Positions 28,493 to 38,582 of a stretch of 64,000 nt of DNA are shown here, piece by piece (position 1 is the first letter of the stretch; each line of letters opens with the position of its first letter). Source of the stretch: Acidobacteriota bacterium (GTDB taxonomy: Bacteria; Acidobacteriota; Terriglobia; Acidiferrales; UBA7541); NCBI GenBank assembly GCA_021832085.1, contig JAKBLM010000015.1, positions 17,103 through 81,102 of the forward strand, written 5' to 3'. The notes beneath the pieces are model-generated. The model was not told where the DNA came from. It searched no databases and saw only the letters and a list, made by a program, of their open reading frames with translations. Made by a program: the position numbers and the translations under genes.

Positions 28493-28942
28493 ATGAATTC
28501 GGCCGAAATCGCACCACCTGATCCGCCGGCCGCGATGGACACGGTTACGGAGATTCTCAAGAAGGGCCGCACGATCGCTGTCGTCGGCCTTTCCTCCAAG
28601 CCCTACCGGCCCAGTCGCGGCGTTGCCGAGTACATGCAATCGGTTGGCTACCGCATCGTTCCCGTCAATCCCAAGGAGACCGAGGTGCTCGGCGAAAAGG
28701 CCTACGCCCGCCTGGAAGATATTCCTTTCCAAGTCGATATAGTCAACATCTTCCGCCGCTCGGAATTCGTGCCCGCAATCGTCAAGAGCGCCATCGCCGT
28801 CGGCGCCCACGCCGTCTGGATGCAGGAAGGCGTCGTCCATCACGAAGCCGCGGAAGCCGCCCGCCAGGCCGGCCTGCTCGTCGTCATGGACCTTTGCCTG
28901 ATGAAGGAGCACGTCAAGCACTTCCGCGTCGGCCGCCCCTGA
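28493..28942 (+). CDS. CoA-binding domain protein (YccU-like)
   Basis: A protein of 149 residues, one Rossmann-type CoA-binding domain: IAVVGLSSKPYRPSRGVAEYMQ, then YRIVPVNPKETEVLGEKAYA and AVWMQEGVVHHEAAEAARQAGLLVVMDLCLMKEH. The biochemical role of stand-alone members is not established. The ATG at 28493 has a perfect AGGAGG 8 nt upstream, so the longer frame from 28454 is rejected. The 177-bp gap to hisC suggests a separate promoter. Confidence 0.9.
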   Translation: MNSAEIAPPDPPAAMDTVTEILKKGRTIAVVGLSSKPYRPSRGVAEYMQSVGYRIVPVNPKETEVLGEKAYARLEDIPFQVDIVNIFRRSEFVPAIVKSAIAVGAHAVWMQEGVVHHEAAEAARQAGLLVVMDLCLMKEHVKHFRVGRP

Positions 28943-29017
28943 GCCGGCAAGGCGTCTACCGCCTCGAAACCGGTCCCGGGACACCAGCTTCGCTTTCCGT
29001 GGAGAGCTGTGTTCGCC

Positions 29018-29040
29018 GCAGCCGGCGCCTCGCCGGCTGC
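29018..29040. terminator. Hairpin between convergent genes, possible bidirectional terminator
   Basis: GCAGCCGGC (29018-29026) pairs perfectly with GCCGGCTGC (29032-29040) around a 5-nt loop. It lies between the CoA-binding gene and the TonB receptor gene, which converge. Neither side has a T-run, so termination is inferred from position only. Confidence 0.4.
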
Positions 29041-29064
29041 GCGTCTCCGCGCGGAAAAATCGGC

Positions 29065-31281
29065 TCAGAAATGGAAGTGGTAGACGAGCTGCCCGATCAC
29101 CTGCCGCGGCGCATTCCAGTGCGTGCCGCCAAACGTGTTGCTGTTGTCGAGCAGGTAGCGGGAGCCGGCCAGATTGATCGCCGTCAGGCTCAGAGTGAGC
29201 GAATCGGTGATCTTTTTGGCCACCGCCAGGTTGAAGGTGGTATGGCTGGGAAAGTGCGCCGGACCGTCGCCATTCAGGAAACCTGAGCCGTAGAGCAGGT
29301 CCGTCGAAGCCGCAAACCCCTCGGGCAACATCAGGTCGAAGCCTGTGCTGAGCGTGTTGCGCTGGTCGTGGTCCAGGTAGTAGTAGCCGACCGGCGGCGG
29401 CGTGAAGTCGGTCAGCCCGCCCGTCACCGCGCCGCGCCCCTCGGCCTGCTGGTTCGAGTAGGCAAGGTGAACCTGGAGCCGGTCGAAAACCAGCGGCGAG
29501 CGCACGGTCGCCTCGGTGCCGCGAATCCGCGCTCCGGCGATGGTGAGCGGGAAGAAGATATCCGAATTGCCCAGCTCGTCGTGATCGAGGAAATTGGTCG
29601 CGAGCGTCTCGAAATGATCGAAATCGAATGCCCACTGGTGGAACGGAATCCCCAGGCCGACTTCCCATTGCTTATCCCGTTCGCCTCGCAGCGGCAGAAA
29701 AGTGAAGCCTTGCTGCAGCGCGAAATCGAGCAGCGGCCCGCCGACGGTTTCGAGGGGCGGCGGCTGATAGTAGCGCCCGTAGAATCCGCGCAACACCCAG
29801 TGCAGCCGCGGAAGCTGGATCGCCACGCCAAGCCGGGGATTCGTCGCGTTTTCCACCACCCCACCCGAATCGTGTGTGTAGCGTACGCCGCCGTTGAAGG
29901 TGAGCCACGACGTGGCCCGAAACTGGTCCTGGAGGAAAACGTCACTGACGCTGCCGAGCAGCTTCACCCGCTGCTGCAGCGAGAGGCCGCTCCCGTCGTT
30001 GGCGGTGATGCCGAAGAAGCTGTTGTCCCGCTGCACGAAGGATTCGATGCCGATCTCGGCGTTGTGCCGCCCCCGGATCAGGCTCAGCGTCGCTTCGCCG
30101 CCCGCGTATTGCGAGCCGAGGTCATCCTGCGGGCTGATCGGGATATCGTGCGCCCCGCCGATGTAGTGGGCGCGGGTGAAGTGGTAGAAAGGCGAAACGA
30201 CCAGCATCAGCCCGGGCCCGGCGGTGTGCACCCAGGAAAAGTTCACAAAGTTGTCGTCTTCGGCCTCGGCGTCGCGGATCCCGATGGTCTGCTGCTCGGG
30301 CGTATTCGGCACCTGGAAATAGTCGTGGTGCAGCGAGCTGATCAGCCGCAACTGGTCGTTCGGCGTGGCGTTGTAGATCAGCGAGGTGAAACCGCCGTAG
30401 CCGTTCGTCGCGTCGTGAATCACCTGGGCGGTCGGCGGGTCCAGGCCGTAATCCGAGCGGTTCCCGTTAAGGCTGGCGTACCAGGCGAAGCGACGCGTGT
30501 GACTGCCGAAACTCAGGTAGTTGTCGGTCTGGTTGAGCCCGCCGTAGCTGGTGACGAATTCGCCGAAGCGATGGCCCTCGAATCCGGTGCGGGGTTCCAC
30601 GTTGAAGATGCCGTAGGTCCGGTTGCCATAGGCCGCCGAATAGCCGCCGCGCTGTATCTCGAGGTAATCGATATCGTGCGGGTTGAATGTCGGGCCAACG
30701 CTGACGGCGATGTTTGTGTTCGGCACGGGCACGCCGTCCACTTGCCAGGACACCTGGTGCCCGCCGCGCACGTGCAGCATGTCGTGAACGATGTAGGCGC
30801 CCGGCACGTAGTTGGTGATCATCGCCAGGCTGTTGGCGCGGGTCGCGCCGGGGGTCGCGCTGATTTGCCGGCCGCTGACCAGCGTTTCGGCAGTCGAAGA
30901 CTGTGGGTTGACGACCGGCGGCGCGGCCGAAACCATCACCTTCTGGGCCGTCCCTTTCACCGCCAGCTCGAAATGAAGCAGGGGCGCGCTGCCCGATTCC
31001 ACCGTCAGTTCGCTGTGCGCCGTCGTGAATCCCTGCCGCGAAATCGTCAGGCTATATCGTCCGAGGGGGACCGCGTCGAATTCGAATGCGCCCGAGGCGT
31101 TGGTCTTCGTCGTCCGCTTCCATTGCGAATCCCGCGCGGCGAGCACCACCGTCGCCCCGGGGATGGAACGCCGTTGCGGGTCGCGCACCACTCCGCGCAC
31201 TGTACCGAAAATTGTCGCCCACGCCGGGCTGGCCACCGACACCAGCACCAACAAACCTAGGCACTTCCCAAGTCTGAACAC
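29065..31281 (-). CDS. TonB-dependent outer-membrane receptor with carboxypeptidase-regulatory-like domain
   Basis: A protein of 738 residues. A signal peptide (about 1-22) is followed by a carboxypeptidase-regulatory-like Ig domain (about 27-110: GVVRDPQRRSIPGATVVLAA). The plug domain (about 120-235) includes MLHVRGGHQVSWQVDGVPVP and DYLEIQRGGYSAAYGN. The rest is the 22-strand barrel, ending in VYHFHF with a terminal Phe as expected for outer-membrane insertion. It imports an unknown ligand using TonB energy. It is shorter than the roughly 1000-residue Oar-like acidobacterial receptors. The GTG start has GGAGGT upstream. Its neighbour upstream is a small Cys-rich secreted protein. Confidence 0.9.
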   Translation of the reverse strand: MFRLGKCLGLLVLVSVASPAWATIFGTVRGVVRDPQRRSIPGATVVLAARDSQWKRTTKTNASGAFEFDAVPLGRYSLTISRQGFTTAHSELTVESGSAPLLHFELAVKGTAQKVMVSAAPPVVNPQSSTAETLVSGRQISATPGATRANSLAMITNYVPGAYIVHDMLHVRGGHQVSWQVDGVPVPNTNIAVSVGPTFNPHDIDYLEIQRGGYSAAYGNRTYGIFNVEPRTGFEGHRFGEFVTSYGGLNQTDNYLSFGSHTRRFAWYASLNGNRSDYGLDPPTAQVIHDATNGYGGFTSLIYNATPNDQLRLISSLHHDYFQVPNTPEQQTIGIRDAEAEDDNFVNFSWVHTAGPGLMLVVSPFYHFTRAHYIGGAHDIPISPQDDLGSQYAGGEATLSLIRGRHNAEIGIESFVQRDNSFFGITANDGSGLSLQQRVKLLGSVSDVFLQDQFRATSWLTFNGGVRYTHDSGGVVENATNPRLGVAIQLPRLHWVLRGFYGRYYQPPPLETVGGPLLDFALQQGFTFLPLRGERDKQWEVGLGIPFHQWAFDFDHFETLATNFLDHDELGNSDIFFPLTIAGARIRGTEATVRSPLVFDRLQVHLAYSNQQAEGRGAVTGGLTDFTPPPVGYYYLDHDQRNTLSTGFDLMLPEGFAASTDLLYGSGFLNGDGPAHFPSHTTFNLAVAKKITDSLTLSLTAINLAGSRYLLDNSNTFGGTHWNAPRQVIGQLVYHFHF

Positions 31282-31326
31282 ACAGACCTCCGCTTTCGCT
31301 TTTCGGAAATTGCGGGGTTTTGGCGA

Positions 31327-31698
31327 TCAGCCGCGCGGAGGGTGGAACGGCGTGGGAAGAAAACCCGGAAGGACAACCACGGCCACTGGCGGTTCGGCAG
31401 CCGGCGCCGGCTCAATCGTCGGCAGCACCGCCGGGGCCGTCAACACCATTTCGGTAAGCGGCGCCAGTGTCGCAAGCGTCGGGAAGCGCATGCAATTGCA
31501 TCGCACCGCCGTTCCCGAACGCTGGCACCGGCCGTGCTCCATCGCCATGCACTTGCCGTGCCGACAACAGGACATTGTGCAGTAGGCCGGCGCGCAGGCG
31601 CATTCCCAGACTCCGGCAAAAAGCGCCGCCGGGGCAAGGAAAAGGGCGATGACGAGGACAATGGCTTGCAGCCGAAGCATCCCTTCGGATGCTAGCAT
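31327..31698 (-). CDS. Small secreted Cys-rich protein, possible metal binder
   Basis: About 117-123 residues. A hydrophobic signal segment (LQAIVLVIALFLAPAALFAG) is followed by a Cys cluster: WECACAPAYCTMSCC, then RHGKCMAMEHGRC and VRCNCM, ten Cys with several Met and His. The C-terminal half is Pro/Ala/Val-rich and ends HPPRG. Such Cys/Met/His clusters suggest binding of a soft metal, but I recognise no named family. It lies 45 bp upstream of the TonB receptor on the same strand, so the two may act together. The start is ATG 31698 or ATG 31680; neither has a well-spaced ribosome site. Confidence 0.65.
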   Translation of the reverse strand: MLASEGMLRLQAIVLVIALFLAPAALFAGVWECACAPAYCTMSCCRHGKCMAMEHGRCQRSGTAVRCNCMRFPTLATLAPLTEMVLTAPAVLPTIEPAPAAEPPVAVVVLPGFLPTPFHPPRG

Positions 31699-31788
31699 TT
31701 CATGCCGCGGGCTGCCAGATTCGGGATTCGTATTCCCTGCGCCGGTTTCTGACTGACGAAGCGGTTCGCTCCGAGCCTTCGACGCCTT

Positions 31789-32202
31789 TCACCCGTTCGC
31801 GTTCTCCGGCTCGAGCTTGCTGCGCCGCGCCGCCCGCCAGCGCCGCCACCGGCGCACGTAAACCAGCACATTGATTCCCAACACCACCGCCGCCGCCCAC
31901 ACCAGCAGCATGGCCGGGACGTCCGGATAGAGGATCGAATCGAGCAAATGCAGCAGAAACGGCCCAGTGAAAGGCCTACGGCCCGCCTGCACCTCGAGCC
32001 AATACTCGGCCTCGGTGAGCGGGCAAGGCCAGGGAGCGATCTCGATGATCACCCCGTAGATCCCGCACAGGATATGCACTAGCGTCAGCCAGCGCCGGCC
32101 CCGGGTGAAAAAGGCCCCGAAAATCACCCACGCCACAAACACGAGATGGATGATCACCACCGTGATGGCGAGCGCGATCGCGATACTTGGCCAAATGTGC
32201 AT
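31789..32202 (-). CDS. DUF2784 membrane protein
   Basis: A protein of 137 residues with membrane helices near 8-30, 40-55 and 95-115. The HLVFVAWVIFGAFFTRGRRW start and the PCPLTEAEYWLE motif are typical of DUF2784. The role is unknown. The C-terminus is basic (RRWRRWRAARRSK). It stands alone between the Cys-rich gene and the SGNH hydrolase gene. Confidence 0.82.
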   Translation of the reverse strand: MHIWPSIAIALAITVVIIHLVFVAWVIFGAFFTRGRRWLTLVHILCGIYGVIIEIAPWPCPLTEAEYWLEVQAGRRPFTGPFLLHLLDSILYPDVPAMLLVWAAAVVLGINVLVYVRRWRRWRAARRSKLEPENANG

Positions 32203-32281
32203 CCGCTCAATGCAGCGCTGCTTGCGCCGCGGACCTCCTTACGCTTCGTTGGATGCGCGCGCCGAGCCGCCTGGCGTCGCC

Positions 32282-33517
32282 TCAGCGGAAAAGCGAAAGT
32301 GGCACCGCGTCGGCCATCGCTTTGTAACCGGCAGCGCCCGGATGCAGGTGATCGCCGCTGTCGTAGGCCGGCCGCAGCCGCAGGGGATTGGCGGGATCGC
32401 GGAGCGCCGCGTCGAAATCGATCACGCCGTCGAACGCCCCGCTGCTGCGAATCCAGCGATTGACCGCCTCGCGTTCGGCCTCGCCCTTGCGGCTGTAATA
32501 GAAGCAGCCTTCATACGGCGTCAGCGTGCCGCCGAATACCTTCAGCCCGTGCGCGTGGGCCCGGGCGACGATCTGCTTCAGCCCGTCGATCACCTCCCGC
32601 GCGGTTACCTGCTGCTGCCCGTGAGCGCCAGGCAGATATGGGAAGCCGAGGTCGTTGATGCCTTCGAGCACGATCACGTATTTCACCCCGTCCCGCGCCA
32701 GCACGTCGCGATCGAAGCGCGCCAGCCCTGCCGGTCCGTCGACCGCGTGCAGGATCCGGTTCCCGGAAATGCCCGCGTTCACCACCGCAAGGTGAGCGGT
32801 GGCCGGATTCGCCTGCAGCCGCGCGGCCAGCTGGCTGGGCCAGCTGTTGTTCGTGTTCGGCTTCGCGTTGAAGCCTTCGGTGATCGAGTCACCAAAGGCG
32901 ACGATGGCGCTCGTCTCCGGGCCGGCCTCCACATCCACGCCGGTGAGCCAATACCAGGTCGTGTCAGTCCATCGGTAAGGCATCTTCACGGCGCTCGTGA
33001 AATTGCCCGTATTCGAAATGTAGCTGGTCTGCAGCGCGAGTTGGTGCACCGTTGCCGGGCCCGCCCGGCCGGAAACGTAAAGGCTTACCGCCAGGTCGCT
33101 TAGGGGAGGCACGTCGAGGTCCACCGGATCGCTCAGCACCGGCGCGCCCGGCGGCACAGTCACCGAGGGCGAGCCGTCGAAGGTGAGCGCGCGGTCGGAG
33201 CCGGGCACGATGGCGTCGCCAGATGCGCGAATCGCCACGTGCGCCGCACCGATGTGCAGGGAGCGTTTCCCGAACGCATTCGAAAACTCCACGCGCACGC
33301 GCTTCCCGCCGATGCTCGTGTGGACGATCATTCGTATTGTCTGATCGCGAAATACGTCGTTCGCCGATCCGGCCATCGGCGCGGCCATCCAGGTGACCAC
33401 CCAGTGCTTGCCGCCGCGCACGGAACCCTGCGCCGCTCCCCGAGCGCCCAACGACACGATCGCGAGTGCCGCAGCCAGCGCCAGTCCCGCTCGCATTCGC
33501 CGAAATCCCGTTCGCAT
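32282..33517 (-). CDS. Secreted SGNH/GDSL-type hydrolase
   Basis: A protein of 411 residues with a signal peptide (about 1-30). Residues about 35-190 are a beta-rich N-terminal domain. The SGNH hydrolase follows with block I FGDSITEGF (catalytic Ser), block II NAGISGNR, block III LEGINDLG and block V SGDHLHPGAAGY (catalytic Asp and His). Such enzymes deacetylate or cleave esters on carbohydrates or lipids; the substrate is unknown. The ATG at 33517 has GGAGG 7 nt upstream, so an earlier start is rejected. It is divergent from the purine permease gene. Confidence 0.9.
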   Translation of the reverse strand: MRTGFRRMRAGLALAAALAIVSLGARGAAQGSVRGGKHWVVTWMAAPMAGSANDVFRDQTIRMIVHTSIGGKRVRVEFSNAFGKRSLHIGAAHVAIRASGDAIVPGSDRALTFDGSPSVTVPPGAPVLSDPVDLDVPPLSDLAVSLYVSGRAGPATVHQLALQTSYISNTGNFTSAVKMPYRWTDTTWYWLTGVDVEAGPETSAIVAFGDSITEGFNAKPNTNNSWPSQLAARLQANPATAHLAVVNAGISGNRILHAVDGPAGLARFDRDVLARDGVKYVIVLEGINDLGFPYLPGAHGQQQVTAREVIDGLKQIVARAHAHGLKVFGGTLTPYEGCFYYSRKGEAEREAVNRWIRSSGAFDGVIDFDAALRDPANPLRLRPAYDSGDHLHPGAAGYKAMADAVPLSLFR

Positions 33518-33621
33518 CGTCTTCCTCCGTTCCGCCCGCCACACTCTTTTGGCCATTCGCTGGACAGGAGAGCGTCGCCGTGATGATACTCTTCGGTTCT
33601 CCGAATTTCCGCGCTAATGTC

Positions 33622-35001
33622 ATGACCGGACCGAAGCGCCAGAGTGCTCGCAGAGATCAGGTTCCCGATCCCTCCGCCGGGAACGGGCTGGCAGCCGCCG
33701 TCGCCCGCTATTTCCGCTTCGCCGAACACGGCGCCACATTCCGCCGGGAAATCGCCGGCGGCATCACCACGTTTCTGACGATGGCCTACGTCGTCGTGGT
33801 GAATCCGGCGATCCTGCATGCGGCGGGCATACCGGTGGGCGCCTCGATGGTGGCGACGATTGTCACCGCCGTTTTCGGCACGGTGATCATGGGCCTGTAT
33901 GCCAATCGCCCATTCGCCATCGCGCCCTACATGGGCGAGAACGCCTTCATCGCCTACACCGTCGTCAAGGTGCTTGGCTACAGCTGGCAACAGGCGCTGG
34001 CCGCGGTTTTCCTTGGAGGCGTGCTGTTCCTGCTGCTCACGGTTTTCCGCCTGCGCGCCTGGCTGGTGCGCGCGGTGCCCGAAGCCCTGCGCTACAGCTT
34101 TGCCGCCGGCATCGGGCTTTTCCTTGCCTTCATCGGCCTGAACGAGTGCGGCATCGTCACCCTCGGCGGCCCCGGCGCCCCGGTTCAGGCCGGCGTGCTC
34201 ACCTCGGGACACGCGCTGCTGGCCATCGGCGGCGTGCTGGTGCTCGCGCTGCTCATGATCCGGAAATTCCCGGGCGCGATCCTGGTCGGCATGCTGCTGA
34301 CAACCGCGGTCGGCATGGCCACCGGCCTCGTCCCGCTGCCCCACGGCTGGGTGAGCCGGCCGCCGAGCCTCGCGCCGCTCTTCTTGCACCTGGATTTCCA
34401 CCACGCCTTTTCCTGGGGATTCTTTCCGGTTGTGCTGACGATTTTCGTGATGGCCTTTGTCGATACGATGGGCACGCTGATCGGCGTCTCGGCGCGTGCC
34501 GGCCTGCTCGACGAGCACGGCGAACTGCCGCAAATCGAGCGCCCGATGCTGGCCGACGCGCTTTCGACGGTTGTTGCGCCGCTGCTGGGGACGACGACGG
34601 CCGGCGCGTTCATCGAATCGGCTACCGGCGTCGAAGCCGGCGGCCGCACCGGCTTCACCGCGCTTGTGACCGCCTTTTGCTTCGCGCTGACGCTTTTTTT
34701 CGCCCCGCTCGTCTCGGCAATTCCGCCGCAGGCCTACGGGCCGGCGCTCGTCATCGTGGGCCTGCTGATGCTCGCGCCGATCACGCGCCTGCGCCTGGAC
34801 GACCTCACCGAAGCGATCCCCGCCTTCGCCGTGGTCACGCTGATGAGCTTCACCTACAACATCGGCATCGGCATCACGGCCGGCCTCGTGCTCTATCCTT
34901 TCTGCAAGGTCGTCGCGGGCCGGAGAAGGGAAGTGGCGGGCGGATTGTGGGTCCTCGGCCTGCTCTCGCTTCTCTTTTTCATCTTTTACCCTTATCGCTA
35001 G
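33622..35001 (+). CDS. NCS2-family purine permease (AzgA-like)
   Basis: A protein of 459 residues with about 13 membrane segments. The opening FRFAEHGATFRREIAGGITTFLTMAYVVVVNPAIL is the AzgA-type start, ANRPFAIAPYMGENAF matches the family, and FVDTMGTLIGVSARAGL and GTTTAGAFIESATGVEAGGRTG hold the substrate-site region. It probably imports adenine, guanine or hypoxanthine with protons. ATG 33622 was chosen because family sequence starts soon after; no strong ribosome site is seen. Confidence 0.9.
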   Translation: MTGPKRQSARRDQVPDPSAGNGLAAAVARYFRFAEHGATFRREIAGGITTFLTMAYVVVVNPAILHAAGIPVGASMVATIVTAVFGTVIMGLYANRPFAIAPYMGENAFIAYTVVKVLGYSWQQALAAVFLGGVLFLLLTVFRLRAWLVRAVPEALRYSFAAGIGLFLAFIGLNECGIVTLGGPGAPVQAGVLTSGHALLAIGGVLVLALLMIRKFPGAILVGMLLTTAVGMATGLVPLPHGWVSRPPSLAPLFLHLDFHHAFSWGFFPVVLTIFVMAFVDTMGTLIGVSARAGLLDEHGELPQIERPMLADALSTVVAPLLGTTTAGAFIESATGVEAGGRTGFTALVTAFCFALTLFFAPLVSAIPPQAYGPALVIVGLLMLAPITRLRLDDLTEAIPAFAVVTLMSFTYNIGIGITAGLVLYPFCKVVAGRRREVAGGLWVLGLLSLLFFIFYPYR

Positions 35002-35117
35002 CGCCGGTCTTCAGCGCGAGACCCAAGTAGCAGCGAGACCGTTCCCCCGCGACAGGTTGGAAGGGTCGGATTCCAAACGCGCCCCGGCGGTGAAACCGTC
35101 GCTAGCCAGGCAGGCCC

Positions 35118-36254
35118 TTAGGGGGCCGGCAGCAGCTTCAACACCTGCATGCCGGGCTCGGTCACGCCGACCCACTTCCCGTCGGGCGAAACGTGGAAAT
35201 TGTGATAGATCAGGCCGTGGAAAACGTCTTCATAGTGCCCGCTCGGCAGACTGATCCAGATCAACTGATCGGTATGGTCGTTGGCGCCGCGCTTGAGCAG
35301 CAGATGCGTCCCGTCGGCAGACCATTCGTAGCGCCCGAACGGCACCTTGATTCGGGTGACTTTGCCGGGATCGGCCACCGAGCGGATGGAGATCGTATTG
35401 CCGTCGCTGAAGTAGGCAACCTCCTGGCCGGAGGGGGAAACGGTGAGATGGCCGCTATAGCCCTTGAGCTCGGCGAGTGTCCGCTCGCTCTGGTTGACCA
35501 GATCGATCCAAACCAGCTTGGTCGGACCCTTGAGATCCTTATCGCGCTCGATCGCCGCGCCGGCGTTGTGCGCGGGGCTCCAGGCAACCGCTGCGTAGTA
35601 GTGGTGAGGCAGCAGTGTGCCCCCAACTCCGGAAACCGGCCTGATGTAAGCGAGCGTGTAGAGCAGGCTGTTCTTGGGCTGCACCATGTAGACAACCGTC
35701 TGGCCATCAGCGAGCCAGGCGGCGTTCACCGCGCCGAAGATGGCACTGTTCTTTGGCTTGGTGCCATAGATATTGATTTCCTTGCCCTTGCCGTCCATCA
35801 GGTCGGTCAGTTCGCCCGATTCGACCTTCCCGGTGGTTTCGCTCGTGGGAACCAGCGTCCGCGTGACCATCTGCACGGTCATGTGCTGGTCATCAGGCCC
35901 GATGCGGATCGCCTGAATGTGGTAGCTCACTCGCAGCGGGCCTTTCACCAGCTTCTTGCCATTGACGAGCCGGTGTTCTTTGCCGTTGAGCAGCACCTGC
36001 CAGATATCGTCGTGTTCGACCTGCATGCGCTTGTATCTCGTCACGCGTTCCTCGGAAACGTTCCGCGTGGCGTAGACGATGCGGTTGCCGCTCGGCGAAA
36101 AAGCAAACGCGATGCAATCCTTGTTGATGGTCAGCTTGGCCTGTTGCGCGAGGGCCGGCAGCACTGCCGGCGCGACCAGCGCGGCCGCCGCCACCAGCGC
36201 AAGCAGCGGAATCCAGGGCAGGAGTGGACGGGAATGCCTCGGGGAGGGGGTCAT
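35118..36254 (-). CDS. Secreted beta-propeller-like protein of unknown function
   Basis: A protein of 378 residues with a signal segment (about 10-36: [23 protein letters not shown]). It contains TolB/WD40-like repeats such as [50 protein letters not shown] and [14 protein letters not shown]. No enzymatic motif is seen. The ATG overlaps the rarA stop by 4 bp (ATGA), so it is co-translated with rarA, although a joint role is not obvious. Confidence 0.8.
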   Translation of the reverse strand: MTPSPRHSRPLLPWIPLLALVAAAALVAPAVLPALAQQAKLTINKDCIAFAFSPSGNRIVYATRNVSEERVTRYKRMQVEHDDIWQVLLNGKEHRLVNGKKLVKGPLRVSYHIQAIRIGPDDQHMTVQMVTRTLVPTSETTGKVESGELTDLMDGKGKEINIYGTKPKNSAIFGAVNAAWLADGQTVVYMVQPKNSLLYTLAYIRPVSGVGGTLLPHHYYAAVAWSPAHNAGAAIERDKDLKGPTKLVWIDLVNQSERTLAELKGYSGHLTVSPSGQEVAYFSDGNTISIRSVADPGKVTRIKVPFGRYEWSADGTHLLLKRGANDHTDQLIWISLPSGHYEDVFHGLIYHNFHVSPDGKWVGVTEPGMQVLKLLPAP

Positions 36255-37606
36255 GGCTTGGGTTGCTCCCGCCGCAGCGCTTTCCGCCGCAGCCACTCCT
36301 CGATCCGTTTGCGAATGATGGCTTCGTAACCTTCCGCAGTCGGTTCGTAATAACGCCGGCCGCGCAGCGATTCAGGCAAGCAAGGCATGTCGGTGGTTTT
36401 CTCCTCGAAATCATGAGCGTATTGATAACCGCGGCCGTAACCGGCTTCCTTCATCAGCGGCGTCACGGGGTTGCGCAGATGGAGCGGAACGGGCTCGGCC
36501 TCGGTTTCGGCCAGATCCTTTTGCACCGCGCCGTAAGCGGTGTAGAGAGCATTTGATTTCGGCGCCAGCGCCAGGTAGACGGCTGCCTCGGCCAGCGCCA
36601 GGTCGCCCTCGGGCCGGCCGATGAAATCGGCCGCCTGCATCGCCGCGACGGCGATGCGCAGCGCGCCGGGGTCAGCCAAGCCCACGTCCTCGCTCGCCAT
36701 GCGCACCAGCCGCCGCGCCAGGTAGAGCGGGTCTTCGCCCGATTCGAGCATCCGGGCAAGCCAGTAGAGCGCGGCGTCGGGATCGGAATTGCGCACAGAT
36801 TTGTGCAGCGCGGAGATCAGGTTGAAATGCTCCTCGCCGGCCTTGTCGTAATGCAACACCTTGCGCTGCAGCACGTCCTCGAGCAGTTCGAGCGTGATCA
36901 CGCGCCGGCCCGCCGTGTCCGGTGTCGCGCCCAGCACCGCCGCTTCGAGCGTGTTGTAGGCGGCACGGGCGTCGCCGTTGGCGTAGACGGCGATTCGCCG
37001 CAACAGATCTTCGTCGATGACGATCTCCCCGTATTCACTCCGGTCGCCCAGCCCGCGCTCGGCATCGCCGAGCGCGCGCCGCAGCAGCGCAACGAGCAGC
37101 TCCGGCTCCAGCGCCTGCAGCATGTAGACCTTGGTCCGCGAGAGCAGCGGCCCGATCACCTCGAACGACGGATTCTCGGTCGTCGCCCCAATCAATACGA
37201 TGCTGCCGCGTTCGACCCAGGGCAGAAAGGCGTCCTGCTGCGCCTTGTTGAAGCGGTGCACCTCATCGACAAAGACGATCGTTCGCCGGCCCAATTCCCG
37301 CGAACGCTCGGCTCGCTCCATCACCTTGCGGATTTCCGCGATGCCGGAAAGCACCGCGCTGAAGGGAATGAATTCCGACCGCGTCATGTGCGCAATGATC
37401 CGCGCCAGCGTCGTCTTGCCGCAGCCGGGAGGGCCCCACAGGATCATCGAGCCGATCTCGTCGCGCTCGATCTGCGTCCGCAGCGGCTTGCCGGGGGCGA
37501 GCAGATGCTCCTGCCCAACGAATTCTTCGAGTGTGCGCGGCCGCATGCGGTCGGCGAGCGGCGTCGATTCCTTCCGCTCCCGCGTGGCTGTGGGAAAGAG
37601 GCTCAT
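36251..37606 (-). CDS. rarA: Replication-associated recombination protein A (RarA/MgsA) ATPase
   Basis: A protein of 451 residues. This AAA+ clamp-loader-like ATPase works at stalled replication forks. Walker A is GPPGCGKTT, Walker B is [20 protein letters not shown], sensor 1 is [13 protein letters not shown], and the arginine region is LLSRTKVY. The C-terminal tetramerisation part includes [21 protein letters not shown] and [10 protein letters not shown]. The full family length is present. A GATAAT hexamer lies about 30 nt upstream. Confidence 0.95.
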   Translation of the reverse strand: MSLFPTATRERKESTPLADRMRPRTLEEFVGQEHLLAPGKPLRTQIERDEIGSMILWGPPGCGKTTLARIIAHMTRSEFIPFSAVLSGIAEIRKVMERAERSRELGRRTIVFVDEVHRFNKAQQDAFLPWVERGSIVLIGATTENPSFEVIGPLLSRTKVYMLQALEPELLVALLRRALGDAERGLGDRSEYGEIVIDEDLLRRIAVYANGDARAAYNTLEAAVLGATPDTAGRRVITLELLEDVLQRKVLHYDKAGEEHFNLISALHKSVRNSDPDAALYWLARMLESGEDPLYLARRLVRMASEDVGLADPGALRIAVAAMQAADFIGRPEGDLALAEAAVYLALAPKSNALYTAYGAVQKDLAETEAEPVPLHLRNPVTPLMKEAGYGRGYQYAHDFEEKTTDMPCLPESLRGRRYYEPTAEGYEAIIRKRIEEWLRRKALRREQPKP

Positions 37607-37634
37607 CGTCGGTCATGCCGTTCCGCAGAGTTTA

Positions 37635-38576
37635 TTATCGCGCCTCCGGTGCCGGCGCGCTGCCGGAAAGCGGCTGCCCGGCGCGGCCCTCTTCCGACCG
37701 CTGCCGCGCGGCTTCGTAGAGCACCACCGATGCCGCCACCGCCGCGTTCAGCGATTCCACAGGTCCGGCGAGCCGAATCCGCAGAAGATCGTCGGCCGAG
37801 CGCAAGACATCCTCGGGCAGGCCGCGCGCTTCGCCCCCGATGAGCACCGCAACGGGCCCGGCCAATTCCGCCCGGTGCAACGAAGTTGCCCGCCGCCCCG
37901 CCGCGCCCTCGGTGACCGCGGTCGCTACCAACCTCACGCCGGCCATGCGCAACTGCGCCAGCAGCACCGGCGGCTGCGTCCGCACCAGGATCGGCAGCCG
38001 GAACACTGATCCAGCCGAAGCCCGCATGGCTTTCGGGCCGTATGGGCTGGCGCTGGCCGCCGCGGCCACCAGGCCGGTCGCGCCAAACGCCTCGGCCGAG
38101 CGCACGATCGTGCCCACGTTGCCGGGATCCTGCACGCCCACCAAAACCACCACCAGCGGCACCCCACCGACCAGGTCTTCAAAATGGTATTCGGGCAGCC
38201 GCACCAGCGCAGCGATTCCTTGTGGCGTTTCCGTGCCCGCGGTCGCGGCGAACAACCGGTCACTCGTGCGCAGCACGCGCGGCCCGGTCGCTTTTTCGGG
38301 GGCTCCCGCACCCGCGCCGGCCAGGCCGAGCCGCTCGAGGTGCTTTTCGCCCGACGGGCACACCAGGATGGCTTGGATTTCAATGCCGGAACGCTGAGCC
38401 TCTTCGACCAGGTGGGGGCCCTCGATGCCGGCCAGGTTCGGTTCGTCCAAATCGCCCGCCAGCGCCGCGCGAAACTTCTTCAGCCAGCGGTTTTCCCGGC
38501 TGGTAATGCGCGCCGCGGCGGAATCAGAGGCGTGCGACGATGCGGAAGGGGCGGAGTGGGCACGGTCACCCATCAT
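37635..38576 (-). CDS. TrmH/SpoU-family RNA 2'-O-methyltransferase
   Basis: A protein of 313 residues. An N-terminal substrate-binding domain (about 20-130, with SRENRWLKKFRAAL) precedes the knotted SPOUT domain. The three SpoU motifs are VGVQDPGNVGTIVRSAEAFG, VAVLIGGEARGLPEDVL and GPVESLNAAVAASVVLYEA. Such enzymes methylate ribose 2'-OH in tRNA or 23S rRNA; the target is not decidable. Two ATG codons are in tandem at the start (38571-38576). A promoter with -10 TAGGCT ending 6 nt upstream predicts a leaderless mRNA. Confidence 0.92.
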   Translation of the reverse strand: MMGDRAHSAPSASSHASDSAAARITSRENRWLKKFRAALAGDLDEPNLAGIEGPHLVEEAQRSGIEIQAILVCPSGEKHLERLGLAGAGAGAPEKATGPRVLRTSDRLFAATAGTETPQGIAALVRLPEYHFEDLVGGVPLVVVLVGVQDPGNVGTIVRSAEAFGATGLVAAAASASPYGPKAMRASAGSVFRLPILVRTQPPVLLAQLRMAGVRLVATAVTEGAAGRRATSLHRAELAGPVAVLIGGEARGLPEDVLRSADDLLRIRLAGPVESLNAAVAASVVLYEAARQRSEEGRAGQPLSGSAPAPEAR

Positions 38577-38582
38577 AAGGGA

